From Blastococcus sp. CT_GayMR16 (GTDB taxonomy: Bacteria; Actinomycetota; Actinomycetes; Mycobacteriales; Geodermatophilaceae): DNA of 64,000 nt. Under the pieces are notes generated by a model. The model was given only the letters and a program-made list of their open reading frames with translations. It had not been told where the DNA came from and made no database searches. How positions within the stretch are numbered: position 1 is the stretch's first letter; each line of letters starts with the position of its first letter. The stretch lies in the NCBI RefSeq assembly GCF_004570875.1, contig NZ_SPQK01000022.1, forward strand, positions 16,133 to 80,132, given 5' to 3'. A program made the translations under genes and the position numbers. Positions 37,735 to 47,021 of this stretch are shown here, piece by piece.

Positions 37735-39027
37735 ATGAGCGAGCAGGAGGCGCAGCGGCCCGGCGGGCTGTCCCGCCGGCGACTGTTCGGGCTCGTGGGT
37801 GCCGGGACGGCCGGCGTGCTCGCGGCGGGCGCGACCGGCGGGGTCATCGGGCACGCGACCGCCGGGGACGAGGCATCGGGCCCCGGCCCGGACGACGCCG
37901 TCCCCTTCACCGGCCGACACCAGGCAGGGATCGTCACCCCGGCCCAGGACCGGCTGCACTTCGTCGCCTTCGACGTCACCACCGACCGCCGCGCGGACCT
38001 GGTGGAGATGCTCCAGGCGTGGACCGCCGCCGCCCGGCGCATGACGGCCGGGCGGGACGCCGGCCCCGTCGGTGCCGTGGACGGCGGGCAGTACGCACCT
38101 CCGGACGACACGGGGGAGGCGATCGGGCTCCCCGCGTCCGGGCTGACGCTGACCATCGGGTTCGGGCCCACGCTGTTCACGGGCGCCGACGGCGCCGACC
38201 GGTTCGGCCTGGCCGCCCGCCGTCCCGCACCGTTGGTCGAGCTGCCGTCGTTCCCCGGCGACCAGATCGACCCCGCCATCAGCGGCGGCGACCTCTGCAT
38301 CCAGGCCTGCGCCAACGACCCGCAGGTCGCGGTGCACGCCGTCCGGAACCTCGTCCGGCTGGGCGCCGGTGTGGTCAGCGTCCGCTGGTCGCAGCTGGGC
38401 TTCGGTCGCACCTCCTCCACCAGCACCGGCCAGACGACGCCCCGGAATCTCTTCGGCTTCAAGGACGGCACGAACAACCTCAAGGCCGAGAACGACCAGG
38501 CGCTGGACCGCTTCGTCTGGGTCGGCGACGGGGACGACGGCGCGGACTGGCTGGCCGGCGGGTCCTACCTGGTCACCCGGCGGATCCGGATGCTCATCGA
38601 GCCGTGGGACACCTCCACCCTCGCCGAGCAGGAGCAGACGATCGGCCGCACCAAGGGCGCCGGCGCCCCCATGGGTCAGCGCGCGGAGTTCGACCCCGTC
38701 GACTTCGAGAAGCAGACCGACGGCGCACCCGTCGTCCCCCCGACCTCGCACGTGTTCCTGGCGAACCCGACGCACTCCAAGACGGCGATCCTGCGCCGTG
38801 GCTACAGCTTCGTCGACGGCTCCGACGGCCTGGGCCGGCTCGACGCGGGCCTGTTCTTCATCGCCTACCAGCGCGACCCGGGGACCGGCTTCGTCCAGGT
38901 GCAGCGCAACCTGCGGCTCGACGCCATGAACGAGTACATCCGGCATACGTCGTCGGGCGTCTTCGCCTGCCCGCCCGGCCTGCGGGACCGCGACGACTGG
39001 TGGGGTCGGACGCTCTTCCAGCACTGA
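37735..39027 (+). CDS. efeB: Dye-decolorizing peroxidase EfeB, Tat-exported
   Basis: Heme peroxidase of 430 residues. A twin-arginine signal (SRRRLFGLVG) marks export of the folded enzyme. The DyP signature GFKDGTNN near residue 243 carries the catalytic Asp. It is the third partner of the efeUOB system, oxidising iron (or deferrochelating heme) before transport. The 10-base gap from efeO fits one operon. Confidence 0.94.
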   Translation: MSEQEAQRPGGLSRRRLFGLVGAGTAGVLAAGATGGVIGHATAGDEASGPGPDDAVPFTGRHQAGIVTPAQDRLHFVAFDVTTDRRADLVEMLQAWTAAARRMTAGRDAGPVGAVDGGQYAPPDDTGEAIGLPASGLTLTIGFGPTLFTGADGADRFGLAARRPAPLVELPSFPGDQIDPAISGGDLCIQACANDPQVAVHAVRNLVRLGAGVVSVRWSQLGFGRTSSTSTGQTTPRNLFGFKDGTNNLKAENDQALDRFVWVGDGDDGADWLAGGSYLVTRRIRMLIEPWDTSTLAEQEQTIGRTKGAGAPMGQRAEFDPVDFEKQTDGAPVVPPTSHVFLANPTHSKTAILRRGYSFVDGSDGLGRLDAGLFFIAYQRDPGTGFVQVQRNLRLDAMNEYIRHTSSGVFACPPGLRDRDDWWGRTLFQH

Positions 39028-39257
39028 GCAGGCGTGGTGGGGCGGACACGCACCGCTGTCGGCACGCCGCCGACGACACGGTGTGACCAGCACCGCACCG
39101 ACGTACTGATCGGTTCGCCCGCGGCGCTCGTTCAACATGTGTAGTCGGGTCCGAAAATGGACAGAGAGTGACCCGGGGGACGACACCGTTCGGACCCCGG
39201 GCAGCATCGTGGCGGCCTTCATCCAGCAGGGCCGGACAGGGCGAGGAGTGACCTCCG

Positions 39258-40811
39258 TTGGTCGAACCAGGACGACGGTGCCTGGGCGACCGCTACGAAC
39301 TGCACCAGCTGATCGCTGCGGGCGGCATGGGTCAGGTCTGGCGGGCCACCGACATCGCCCTCCACCGATCGGTCGCGGTGAAGGTCCTGCGCAGCGAGTA
39401 CACCGGCGACCCGAGCTTCCTGGCCCGGTTCCGCGCGGAGGCGCAGCACGCGGCCTCGCTCAGCCACCCCAACATCGCCGCGGTCTTCGACTACGGCGAA
39501 GAGATCGCCCAGGACGGCACCGGCGAGACGCTGGCCTACCTCGTGATGGAGCTCGTCGAGGGCGAGCCGCTGTCGGCGCTGGTGGCTCGCGAGGGCCCGC
39601 TGGACACGGCGACCACGCTCTCGCTCCTGCGCCAGACCGCCTTCGGCCTGGGTGAGGCCCACCGGGCCGGTATGGTGCACCGCGACGTCAAGCCCGGGAA
39701 CATCCTGGTCCGCCCCGACGGCAGCGTGAAGATCACCGACTTCGGCATCGCCCACTCGGCCCGGAGCGTCGCGCTCACCCAGACCGGGCAGGTCATCGGC
39801 ACACCCCAGTACCTCTCCCCCGAGCAGGCCGAGGGGCGGCTCGCCACCCCGGCCAGTGACGTCTACGCGCTCGGCCTGATCGGGTACGAGTGCCTGACCG
39901 GCCACCCGGCCTTCGACGGCGACAACGCGGTCACCATCGCCCTCAAGCAGGTGCGCCAGGATCCCGAGCCGCTGCCCGGCCAGCTTCCCCCCGACGTCCG
40001 GCAGCTGATCAGCCGGTCGCTGGTCAAGGACCCCGCCGGCCGGCATCAGGACGGCGACGCGTTCGCCGCCGCGATCGACGACATCCTCGAGGGCCGCCCG
40101 CCGGCCCCGGCCCCGGAGACCGTCGCCGTCGCGCTGGCCCCGCCCTCGGTCGCCCGACGGCCGGCTCCGCGCCGCCGCAACCGCGTCGCGATGGTGCTGC
40201 TGCCGGTCCTCGGGCTGCTCGCCGGTGCGGGTATCGCGGTCGCCCTGCTCCTGGCCCTCACCGACAGCGACGGCCGCGGTTCGCCCGCCGAGGCGGCCCA
40301 GCAGCGGCAGGCCACCGGCACCATCGTCCTCGACGCCGAGGACTACATCGGCCGGCCGGTGGACGACGTGACCGGGCGGCTGACGGCACTCGGCCTGCGC
40401 GTCCAGCTGCAGTCGGAGGTCCGGGACGACGTGGTGCCCGACCAGGTGACCGGGGTGCGACCGGTGAGCCGGGCGCTCGAGGCAGGGGACACCGTCGTCG
40501 TCACCTACGCCGTGGCCCAGGAGGGCGACGGGGCCGAGCGCGACGGCACGGTGGTCACCGGCGCGGCCGTTCCGGACGGCACCTCCGCCGAGGAGGGCGG
40601 CGGGGACGGGAGCGCCGTGGACGAGGCCGCGACCACGACCCAGGCCGGTCGCCCGGCCGCGACCACGACGCAGGCTGGTCGCCCGCCCGCCACGACGACG
40701 GGCTCGCAGCCGACCGAGACCTCGACGTCGTCGAGTGAGACGACGACCTCGAGCGAGACGACCACCACCTCGTCGGAGACCACGACGAGCTCCGCGCCGC
40801 CCGCGCCGTAG
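39258..40811 (+). CDS. Serine/threonine protein kinase with one PASTA-like domain
   Basis: Third PknA-type kinase of the window, 517 residues. The kinase domain has GGMGQV, Lys in VAVKVL, HRDVKPGN and DFG. One transmembrane helix is near residues 312-335. A PASTA-like unit (YIGRPVDDVTGRLTALGL) precedes a Thr-rich tail of TTTQAGRPA-type repeats and Ser/Thr runs. TTG start with GAGGAG nine bases upstream. It is not linked to the main operon and its stimulus is unknown. Confidence 0.9.
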   Translation: MVEPGRRCLGDRYELHQLIAAGGMGQVWRATDIALHRSVAVKVLRSEYTGDPSFLARFRAEAQHAASLSHPNIAAVFDYGEEIAQDGTGETLAYLVMELVEGEPLSALVAREGPLDTATTLSLLRQTAFGLGEAHRAGMVHRDVKPGNILVRPDGSVKITDFGIAHSARSVALTQTGQVIGTPQYLSPEQAEGRLATPASDVYALGLIGYECLTGHPAFDGDNAVTIALKQVRQDPEPLPGQLPPDVRQLISRSLVKDPAGRHQDGDAFAAAIDDILEGRPPAPAPETVAVALAPPSVARRPAPRRRNRVAMVLLPVLGLLAGAGIAVALLLALTDSDGRGSPAEAAQQRQATGTIVLDAEDYIGRPVDDVTGRLTALGLRVQLQSEVRDDVVPDQVTGVRPVSRALEAGDTVVVTYAVAQEGDGAERDGTVVTGAAVPDGTSAEEGGGDGSAVDEAATTTQAGRPAATTTQAGRPPATTTGSQPTETSTSSSETTTSSETTTTSSETTTSSAPPAP

Positions 40812-40830
40812 CGGGCCGGAGGCACGACCG

Positions 40831-41559
40831 TCAGTTCTTGCGGCCCGGGCCGATCCACAGTGCCCCACCCAGAGCGCCGAGCGCGGCGGTGAGCAGGAAG
40901 CCGCGGTCACTGGCCACGACCGGCAGCACGACCAGGACCCAGAAGACCGCGAGGCCCACCAGCCCGGCGGCTGCGATCCGCCAGACCGCGCTCGACCGGA
41001 GCCTGCTGCCGGTCGGGTAGGAGGCGGCGAAGGCGAGCACGGCGAGGACGCCGCAGAGGGTGGCGAACGCCGACCACAGCGGGACGGCGGACCAGTAGGA
41101 CTCCACGCGGAAGTCCAGGGACAGCCCCAGCTCCAGCAGCACGAGGGACAGCACGGCGAGACCGAGGCCCAGCACAGCCGCGCGGTTCCGCGGCCCGCGC
41201 GGAGCGCGCACCCGGCGTTCCTTCCCCGGCCGCGCCGGCTCGTCGTCGGCCTCGAGGGTGTCGGGCCACACGGGCGCAACGGTCTGGGTCGCCGTCGGCG
41301 GGCCCGGCGGAGGCGGGGGAGCGGGTGCCGCGTGCGGAACGGGCGGGGTGCCCAGACCCGGGAGGCCGGGCACGAAGTCGACCGGGCCGGTGGGCTGGGC
41401 GGCGTCCATGGGGACGGGTGCCTGCGCGACGGCGCCCGGGTGCGGGGGCAGCGGGCCGGCCGCCGTGGCGCCGGCGGGCTGCACGACCGGGATCTCCTGG
41501 GTGGACGGGCCCGTACGGGCGGGTTTCACGGGCGTCTGGGGGTCGGACGGCGAACTCAC
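40831..41559 (-). CDS. Proline-rich membrane protein of unknown function
   Basis: Protein of 242 residues. The first 120 are Pro/Gly/Ala-rich and disordered; the remainder has four hydrophobic segments (AAVLGLGLAVLSLVL, then WSAFATLCGVLAVLAF, then a pair near the C-terminus). GTG at 41559 with AAGGAGG upstream. It overlaps no other gene and is convergent with the kinase at 39258. No known family was recognised. Confidence 0.75.
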   Translation of the reverse strand: MSSPSDPQTPVKPARTGPSTQEIPVVQPAGATAAGPLPPHPGAVAQAPVPMDAAQPTGPVDFVPGLPGLGTPPVPHAAPAPPPPPGPPTATQTVAPVWPDTLEADDEPARPGKERRVRAPRGPRNRAAVLGLGLAVLSLVLLELGLSLDFRVESYWSAVPLWSAFATLCGVLAVLAFAASYPTGSRLRSSAVWRIAAAGLVGLAVFWVLVVLPVVASDRGFLLTAALGALGGALWIGPGRKN

Positions 41560-41677
41560 GGGTCCTCCTTGCGCGCGCCGGGGGTCCGCAGGTCGGACCG
41601 CTCCGATCAGCACGGTAACGGCGGGGGGAGGAGAGGTCGGGCAGGCGCCCCGCGGATCGCCGTCCTAGGGTCGGCCG

Positions 41678-42961
41678 GTGGACACGCGGGCCGGCATCGT
41701 CGTGACCGGGACCGAGGTGCTCACCGGGCGCGTTCCCGACCGGAACGGACCCTGGCTGGCCGAGCAGTTGCGGCAGCTGGGTGTGGACGTGGGGCACATC
41801 GTCCTCGTGGGGGACCGGCCGGAGGACATGCGCGGCGCGCTGGCCTTCCTGGCCGGAACCGGCGTGGCCCTGGTGATCACGTCCGGTGGGCTGGGGCCCA
41901 CGGCCGACGACCTCACGGCCGAGGTGGTCGGGGGCTTCCAGGGGCGCCCGTCGGCGCTCGACCCCGCGCTGGAGCAGCGCATCGCCGTGATCGTCGAGCG
42001 GCTGATGGCGCGCCGCGGCTGGCAGGCCGACCCGGATGCGACGGCCGCCGGCGTTCGGAAGCAGGCGCAGGTCCCGCAGGGTGCCACGGTCCTGGAGCCG
42101 ATCGGCACCGCCCCGGGTCTCGTCGTCCCCCCGGCCGAGGGCCGCGACGGGCCGACGGTCGTCGTCCTGCCCGGTCCGCCGGCCGAACTCCAGGGCATCT
42201 GGCCTGCCGCGGTCGCCGCCGAGCCCGTCCAGCGGGCGATCGCCGGCCGGACCGAGCTGCGCCAGGAGACCGTGCGGTTGTGGGGCACGCTCGAGGTGCA
42301 GCTGGCGGTCGTCCTGCGCGACCACGTCGCCGAGCTGTCCGGGCTCGAGGTCACCACCTGCATGCGGGACGGCGAGCTGGAGATCGTCAGCCGCTACGCG
42401 CCCGGTGCGCAGGCTGCCTACGACCGGCTCCTGGCCGTGCTCGTCGGCACGTTCGACCGCACGCTGTTCTCCACCGGTCCCACCCTGGACGAGATCGTCG
42501 CCACGGGCTTCGCCGACCGCGGGCTCACGGTCGCGACGGCGGAGTCCTGCACCGGCGGCCTGCTCGCGGCCCGGCTGACCGAGCGGCCCGGCTCGTCGGC
42601 CTGGGTGCTGGGCGGGGTGACGGCGTACGCCAATTCGGCGAAGGAGCAGTTGCTCGGCGTGCCGGCAGACGTCCTGGCCGAGCACGGCGCGGTCAGCGCC
42701 GAGGTGGCCGTCGCGCTGGCCGAGGGGGCCCGGTCCCGGTTCGGTGCCGACGTCGGTGTCGGCGTCACCGGGGTGGCGGGTCCCGGCGGGGGAACGGCGG
42801 AGAAGCCGGTTGGGACGGTCCACCTCTGCGTGGCCGGGCCCGACGGCCGGGAGCTCCGGGCGCTCCGGCTACCGGGTTCGCGAGCGGCGGTCCGGGACCG
42901 ATCCGTCACGATGGCCATGCACCTGCTCCGGGTGCTTCTCGTCGGCGGCCCGCCCGCCTGA
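41678..42961 (+). CDS. cinA: CinA-family nicotinamide-nucleotide amidohydrolase
   Basis: Protein of 427 residues with both halves of the CinA layout. The N-terminal MoCF-like domain carries [22 protein letters not shown] and LPGPPAEL. The C-terminal amidase domain has [16 protein letters not shown] and [18 protein letters not shown]. Full-length enzymes deamidate nicotinamide mononucleotide in NAD recycling. GTG start. Confidence 0.94.
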   Translation: MDTRAGIVVTGTEVLTGRVPDRNGPWLAEQLRQLGVDVGHIVLVGDRPEDMRGALAFLAGTGVALVITSGGLGPTADDLTAEVVGGFQGRPSALDPALEQRIAVIVERLMARRGWQADPDATAAGVRKQAQVPQGATVLEPIGTAPGLVVPPAEGRDGPTVVVLPGPPAELQGIWPAAVAAEPVQRAIAGRTELRQETVRLWGTLEVQLAVVLRDHVAELSGLEVTTCMRDGELEIVSRYAPGAQAAYDRLLAVLVGTFDRTLFSTGPTLDEIVATGFADRGLTVATAESCTGGLLAARLTERPGSSAWVLGGVTAYANSAKEQLLGVPADVLAEHGAVSAEVAVALAEGARSRFGADVGVGVTGVAGPGGGTAEKPVGTVHLCVAGPDGRELRALRLPGSRAAVRDRSVTMAMHLLRVLLVGGPPA

Positions 42962-42980
42962 CCGCGGCCGCCCGAGGGGC

Positions 42981-43139
42981 TCAGGGGGTGACGGTCACCT
43001 CGGTGAACGGCAGCAGCGGCTCGACCTGAGGGAAGACGACGAAGAGCAGCAGGGCGCTGACCGCCAGCACCAGCACGAGGGCGCCGAAGGCCTTGGCCGG
43101 GAAGGGCCCCGGCAGGTGCCGCCAGATCCAGGTGTACAT
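42981..43139 (-). CDS. Small membrane protein beside the class E sortase
   Basis: A 52-residue ORF starting MYTWIWRHLPGPF, with one central hydrophobic helix (LVLVLAVSALLLFVVF) and an acidic/Pro C-terminus. ATG at 43139 has GGAG upstream. It lies 33 bases after the sortase on the same strand. A short protein of this kind beside class E sortases is familiar in actinobacteria; no function is known to me. Confidence 0.75.
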   Translation of the reverse strand: MYTWIWRHLPGPFPAKAFGALVLVLAVSALLLFVVFPQVEPLLPFTEVTVTP

Positions 43140-43172
43140 CCAGGAGTCTCCAGTGTCGGGATGGGCGCGGGG

Positions 43173-44009
43173 TCAGCCGGCGAGCGCCGGCGGGCCGTCC
43201 GGAGCGGTGGCCTTGCTGATCGCTGCGCCGTCCAGGCGCGCGTGGATGATGAGCCGCTGCTGGGCCGAGTACTTCGGATGGCAGGTGGTCAGCGTCAGGT
43301 ACGCGCCGCTCGCGGGGCCGTCCGCCGCGCCGCCCGGGGTAGGGGCGATGACGCTCACCGCCTCCGGCCGGACGATCTGCTGGCCGGGGATCCCGCTCGG
43401 GTCCGTGGCGAAGTCGCCCGTGGCCGGGTCGCCGAGGACGCGGTAGACGAACCAGGCGTCCGCCGTCTCGACGACGATGGGGTCGCCGGGCCGCATCTGG
43501 TCCAGGTCCAGGAACGGTGAGCCGCGTCCGACGCGGTGACCGGCGAGCGCGAGGTTGCCCTGCTCCCCGGGCATCGCCGTCCCGATGTAGTGGCCGGGCC
43601 CCTGGGCCAGCTGGTCCTGCGCGGCACCCTCCACGACGACCCGGGACCAGTCGGTCCCGAGCCTCGGGATGTGCAGCACCGCGAACGGGTCACCCACGCC
43701 GACGCTGATCGGGGCGGGTGTGAACGGCGGTGCAGGCTGGCTCGGCGCGGGCACCGCCGGCGCGACCGTGGGCGTATCTGCCCACTGCTCCTGAATCTGC
43801 TCGCTGAGCTGGTCCTGCTGGCGGTCGCTGAGGAAGTCGGTCACCCGCAGCTCGTAGCCGACGAAGAGAAGCGCCACGAGGCCCAGGGTGATCAGGGTCT
43901 GACCGATGCCGCGGATGAAGGTGCGGCCCCAGTCGCGTCGGCGAGGGGGTCGGTCGCCGCCCGGGGACACAGCCGGTGGTTCGTCGAGGTCGACTGCGCT
44001 GCTCACCAC
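43173..44009 (-). CDS. Class E sortase
   Basis: Membrane transpeptidase of 278 residues that cleaves a C-terminal sorting signal and links the protein to peptidoglycan. It has an N-terminal helix (about 37-55), then a beta-barrel domain with catalytic His158 (LALAGHRVGRG), Cys243 (TLTTCHPKYS) and Arg252. Class E enzymes prefer LAxTG signals, which the three proteins just upstream carry (LAYTG). GTG at 44009 with GAGAGG upstream; 44006 is also possible. Confidence 0.93.
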   Translation of the reverse strand: MVSSAVDLDEPPAVSPGGDRPPRRRDWGRTFIRGIGQTLITLGLVALLFVGYELRVTDFLSDRQQDQLSEQIQEQWADTPTVAPAVPAPSQPAPPFTPAPISVGVGDPFAVLHIPRLGTDWSRVVVEGAAQDQLAQGPGHYIGTAMPGEQGNLALAGHRVGRGSPFLDLDQMRPGDPIVVETADAWFVYRVLGDPATGDFATDPSGIPGQQIVRPEAVSVIAPTPGGAADGPASGAYLTLTTCHPKYSAQQRLIIHARLDGAAISKATAPDGPPALAG

Positions 44010-44125
44010 GAATCCTCTCGGTGGAGGCGCGGGACTGCGCCGCACGAGGTCTGACGCTAGCTGTGTTCGGGGGGTGGACGCCGCCTGCCGGGTCTGCTTC
44101 CCGGCAGGCGACGTCCGGGTGGTGC

Positions 44126-44163
44126 CCGGTCCGCCGCCCTGGTTCGTTCGAGCGGCGGACCGG
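44126..44163 (-). terminator. Terminator hairpin after surface protein 1
   Basis: A perfect 12-bp inverted repeat (44126-44137 with 44152-44163), 14-base loop, sits a few bases past the stop of the minus-strand gene. It has the same form as the hairpins at 45748 and 46980, but with paired changes (an A-T pair in the middle), so pairing is conserved. Confidence 0.8.
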
Positions 44164-44167
44164 TGGA

Positions 44168-45664
44168 TCAGACGGTCTGGGTCTCGCGGCGACGGCCGGC
44201 AGCCGCCAGGCCGACTCCGAGGCCGAGGGCGATGAGGCCCGCGGTCAGCGGAAGAGAGACGTCAGAACCGGTGTAGGCGAGCTGCCCGCTGGGCTGAGCC
44301 TTGGCCGACGCCGGGGCCCGGTGGGCGACCGGAGCGGCGTGGGCAACCGGCTTGGCAGCCGGGCTCGCACCCTCGTGCTTCGGGCAGTCACCGGGCTTGG
44401 CAGCCTGGTGGCCGTCGTGGCCCTCGTGGCCGTCGCGGCCGTTGCCGCCCACGTTCACGTTGCCGCTGCCGTTGACGTCACCGCCGTTGGCCGACTGGTG
44501 CACGGTCACGTCACCGGTGTGGAAGTCGAACGTGCACGTGCTGTGCTCGGGGCAGTAGAACGTGTTGCCGATGATGCCGGTGTTGATGGCGGCGTTGTTG
44601 GTTCCGCCGTCGCCACCGTCGATGTCGGTCTCGACCTCGACCTTGTGGATGTTGGTGGCCTCGGCCTCGCTGAAGTTGAGGTTGAGATTGCCGCCGTCCT
44701 CGTGACCGGACCCGAGGCTCCGGACCATGTCACCGTTCCAGTCGCCGCCGCCCTTCCAGTCGTGGCCGTCGCCCTCGCTGGTGTTGGACTGCTCGACGTG
44801 GTTGCTCGCCCTGGCGGTCTGATCGCCGCCGCCGGAGACATGCACGTTGCCGCTGTGGTTGACGTCCCCGCCGTTGGCTTCCTGACGCAGCCACACGTCG
44901 CCGGAGCGGAAGTCGACGTCGATTCCGTCTTCTTCCTCACTGTCGCCGTTCACCGACGACAGCTCGACCGGAGTCGGGCCACCGCGGAAATCGGTGAGGA
45001 TGCCGGTGTTGATCTCGGCGTTGTTCTCGCCGCCGTCGCCACCGTTGATGTCGGTGTCGACGTCGACCACCCGGATGTTGGTGGCCTCGGCCTCGCTGAA
45101 GTTGAGGTTGGCGTTGCCGCCCTCCTCCTCGGAGCCGAGGCTCCGAGCCGGGCTGCCGCCGTTCCAGTCGTGGCCGTCGCCCTCACTGGTGTTCGACTGC
45201 TCGACCGCGTTGTGCGCGACGGCGGTCTGGTCGCCGCCGCCAGAGACGGAGACGTTGCCGCTGCCGTTGACGTCGCCGCCGTTGGCCTCCTGGTGCACGG
45301 CCACGTCGCCGGAGGAGAAGTCGACGTCGACGCTCTCGCCGCCGCCACCGTTCGGGGGCTGCGAGAGGGTCTCGAGGCCGCCGCCGCCGCCGGAGATGAC
45401 GCCGGTGTTGATGGAGGCGTTGTTGGTTCCGCCGTCCCCACCGTCGACGTCGGTCTCGACCTCGACCACCGAGACGTTGGTCGCCTCGGCCGAGCTCCCG
45501 TTGAGGTTGGCGTTGCCGCCCTCGGAATCGGAGCTGCTGTTGCTCTGGTCCACGCCGTTACCGGCGCTCGCCGACTGGTCCGCACTGGCCACCGCCTGAC
45601 CGAGGAAGAAGATCCCCCCGGCCATTCCGGCGATGGCGAGTCCGTTTCGTACGGATCGTTTCAT
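44168..45664 (-). CDS. LAYTG-anchored repeat surface protein 1 (three repeat units)
   Basis: Exported cell-wall protein of 498 residues. Signal peptide MKRSVRNGLAIAGMAGGIFF, cleavage after ASA. Three repeat units of about 120-130 residues follow; each holds ATN-V/I, DGGDGGTNNA-like, INTG, SGDV, NGGDVN-GSGN and GGGDQTA segments. The last unit adds a Cys pair (NTFYCPEHSTC). A Cys/His-rich linker leads to LAYTG at 462-466, a hydrophobic helix and a basic end. The ATG at 45664 matches the paralogue starts; the Met at 45682 adds six residues. Confidence 0.85.
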   Translation of the reverse strand: MKRSVRNGLAIAGMAGGIFFLGQAVASADQSASAGNGVDQSNSSSDSEGGNANLNGSSAEATNVSVVEVETDVDGGDGGTNNASINTGVISGGGGGLETLSQPPNGGGGESVDVDFSSGDVAVHQEANGGDVNGSGNVSVSGGGDQTAVAHNAVEQSNTSEGDGHDWNGGSPARSLGSEEEGGNANLNFSEAEATNIRVVDVDTDINGGDGGENNAEINTGILTDFRGGPTPVELSSVNGDSEEEDGIDVDFRSGDVWLRQEANGGDVNHSGNVHVSGGGDQTARASNHVEQSNTSEGDGHDWKGGGDWNGDMVRSLGSGHEDGGNLNLNFSEAEATNIHKVEVETDIDGGDGGTNNAAINTGIIGNTFYCPEHSTCTFDFHTGDVTVHQSANGGDVNGSGNVNVGGNGRDGHEGHDGHQAAKPGDCPKHEGASPAAKPVAHAAPVAHRAPASAKAQPSGQLAYTGSDVSLPLTAGLIALGLGVGLAAAGRRRETQTV

Positions 45665-45686
45665 CGTTGCGTTCCTCACCATGGCT

Positions 45687-45720
45687 GCGCGTCATCGGCC
45701 CTGAGAGTGCGACGACGCGC
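45687..45720 (-). promoter_or_regulatory. Conserved leader hairpin, copy 1
   Basis: Inverted repeat GCGCGTCATCG (45687-45697) and CGACGACGCGC (45710-45720) around a 12-base loop, between a conserved GCGTGTGAATGG box (45719-45730) and the ribosome site. One position differs from copies 2 and 3, but forms a G-U pair in RNA. Confidence 0.65.
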
Positions 45721-45747
45721 GTGTGAATGGGATGGAGCAGGTGGTAC

Positions 45748-45787
45748 CCGGCCCGCCGCCGCGATCTGCTGCGCGACGGCGGGCCGG
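45748..45787 (-). terminator. Terminator hairpin after surface protein 2
   Basis: Perfect 11-bp inverted repeat (45748-45758 with 45777-45787), 18-base loop, just past the stop of the paralogue. Confidence 0.78.
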
Positions 45788-45791
45788 TCGA

Positions 45792-46895
45792 TCAGACGGT
45801 CTGGGTCTCGCGGCGACGGCCGGCAGCCGTCAGACCGACTCCGAGGCCGAGGGCCAGCAGGCCGACGGTCAGCGGAAGAGAGACATCAGAACCGGTGTAC
45901 GCGAGCTGGCCACTGGGCTGGGCCTTGGCCGACGCCGGGGCCTGGTGGGCGACCGGAGCAGCAGGGGCCACCGGCTTGACAGCCGGCCTCGCTTCTTCGT
46001 GCTTCTGCGGGCAGTCACCGGGCTTCGCGTCCTGGTGGCCGTCCTTGTCGCAGTCGCACCACGGCCACTGGCCGTTGCCGCCCACGTTCACGTTCCCGCT
46101 TCCGTTGACGTCGCCACCGTTGGCCTCCTGGACCAGGGTCACGCTGCCGGTGCGGAAGTTGTAGATGCAGGTGCTGTACTCGGGGCAGTAGAACGTGTTG
46201 CCGATGATGCCGGTGTTGATGTCGGCGTTGTTGGTTCCGCCGTCTCCACCGTCGATGTCGGTGTCGACCTCGACCTTGTGGATGTTGGTGGCCTCGGCCG
46301 AGCTGCCGTTGAGGTTGGCGTTGCCGTCCTCGTCGTGGCCGCCGCCCGAACCCGAGGACAGGGCCTCAGGCCCGTCCTCCTTGTCCCAGTTGCCGCCGCC
46401 GCCGTTCCAGTCGTGGTCGTCGCTCTCGCTGGTGTTGGACTGGTCGACCTCGTTGGTGGCGATGGCCGTCTGGTCGCCGCCGCCGGCGACAGCGACGTTG
46501 CCGCTGCCGTTGACGTCGCCGCCGTTGGCCTCCTGGGTCAGCTTCACGTCACCGGAGTCGAACTCGATGGACGTGAACTCCTCCTCGTTCTCGCTGCCCG
46601 AGAACGTGTTCGTGGAGTAGATGGGAACGACGCCGGTGTTGACGGTGGCGTTGTTGGTGCCGCCGTCTCCGCCGTCGACATCGGTGTCGACCTCGGTCTT
46701 GTCGACGTTGGTGGCCTCGGCCGAGCTGCCGTTGAGGTTGGCGTTGCCACCGTCTGACTCAGTGCTGCTGTTGCTCTGATCCACGCCGTTCGCAGCGTCG
46801 GACACTTGGTCCGCGCTGGCCACCGCCTGGCCGAGGAAGAAGATCCCTCCGGCCATACCGGCGATGGCGAGTCCGTTTCTCACGGATCGATTCAT
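45792..46895 (-). CDS. LAYTG-anchored repeat surface protein 2 (two repeat units)
   Basis: Exported protein of 367 residues, paralogue of the neighbours. Signal peptide MNRSVRNGLAIAGMAGGIFF, then two repeat units with GNANLNGSSAEATNVD, TNNA and INTG. The last unit has NTFYCPEYSTC. The linker holds a CDCDK Cys cluster and DCPQK. LAYTG at 331-335 precedes the membrane helix and RRRETQTV end. ATG at 46895 with AAGGAAC upstream. Confidence 0.86.
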   Translation of the reverse strand: MNRSVRNGLAIAGMAGGIFFLGQAVASADQVSDAANGVDQSNSSTESDGGNANLNGSSAEATNVDKTEVDTDVDGGDGGTNNATVNTGVVPIYSTNTFSGSENEEEFTSIEFDSGDVKLTQEANGGDVNGSGNVAVAGGGDQTAIATNEVDQSNTSESDDHDWNGGGGNWDKEDGPEALSSGSGGGHDEDGNANLNGSSAEATNIHKVEVDTDIDGGDGGTNNADINTGIIGNTFYCPEYSTCIYNFRTGSVTLVQEANGGDVNGSGNVNVGGNGQWPWCDCDKDGHQDAKPGDCPQKHEEARPAVKPVAPAAPVAHQAPASAKAQPSGQLAYTGSDVSLPLTVGLLALGLGVGLTAAGRRRETQTV

Positions 46896-46919
46896 CGTTC
46901 GTTCCTTAGGATGGGTGCG

Positions 46920-46949
46920 CGTCATCGGGCCCTGAGAAGTGCGATGACG
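46920..46949 (-). promoter_or_regulatory. Conserved leader hairpin, copy 2
   Basis: CGTCATCG (46920-46927) and CGATGACG (46942-46949) form a perfect 8-bp stem around 14 bases; GCGTGTGAATGG follows on the plus strand (46951-46962). Confidence 0.65.
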
Positions 46950-46979
46950 TGCGTGTGAATGGGCAAGTGCAGGTGGTTC

Positions 46980-47017
46980 CCGGCCCGCCGCCGCAGTTGG
47001 ATCCGGCGGCGGGCCGG
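46980..47017 (-). terminator. Terminator hairpin after surface protein 3
   Basis: Perfect 14-bp inverted repeat (46980-46993 with 47004-47017), 10-base loop; the strongest of the three 3' hairpins of this gene set. Confidence 0.82.
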
Positions 47018-47021
47018 TGGA

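Noticed and set aside
39050..39082. Terminator hairpin after efeB
   Set aside because: The arms (ACCGCTGTCGGC and GCCGACGACACGGT) pair only imperfectly, so it was not listed as a feature.
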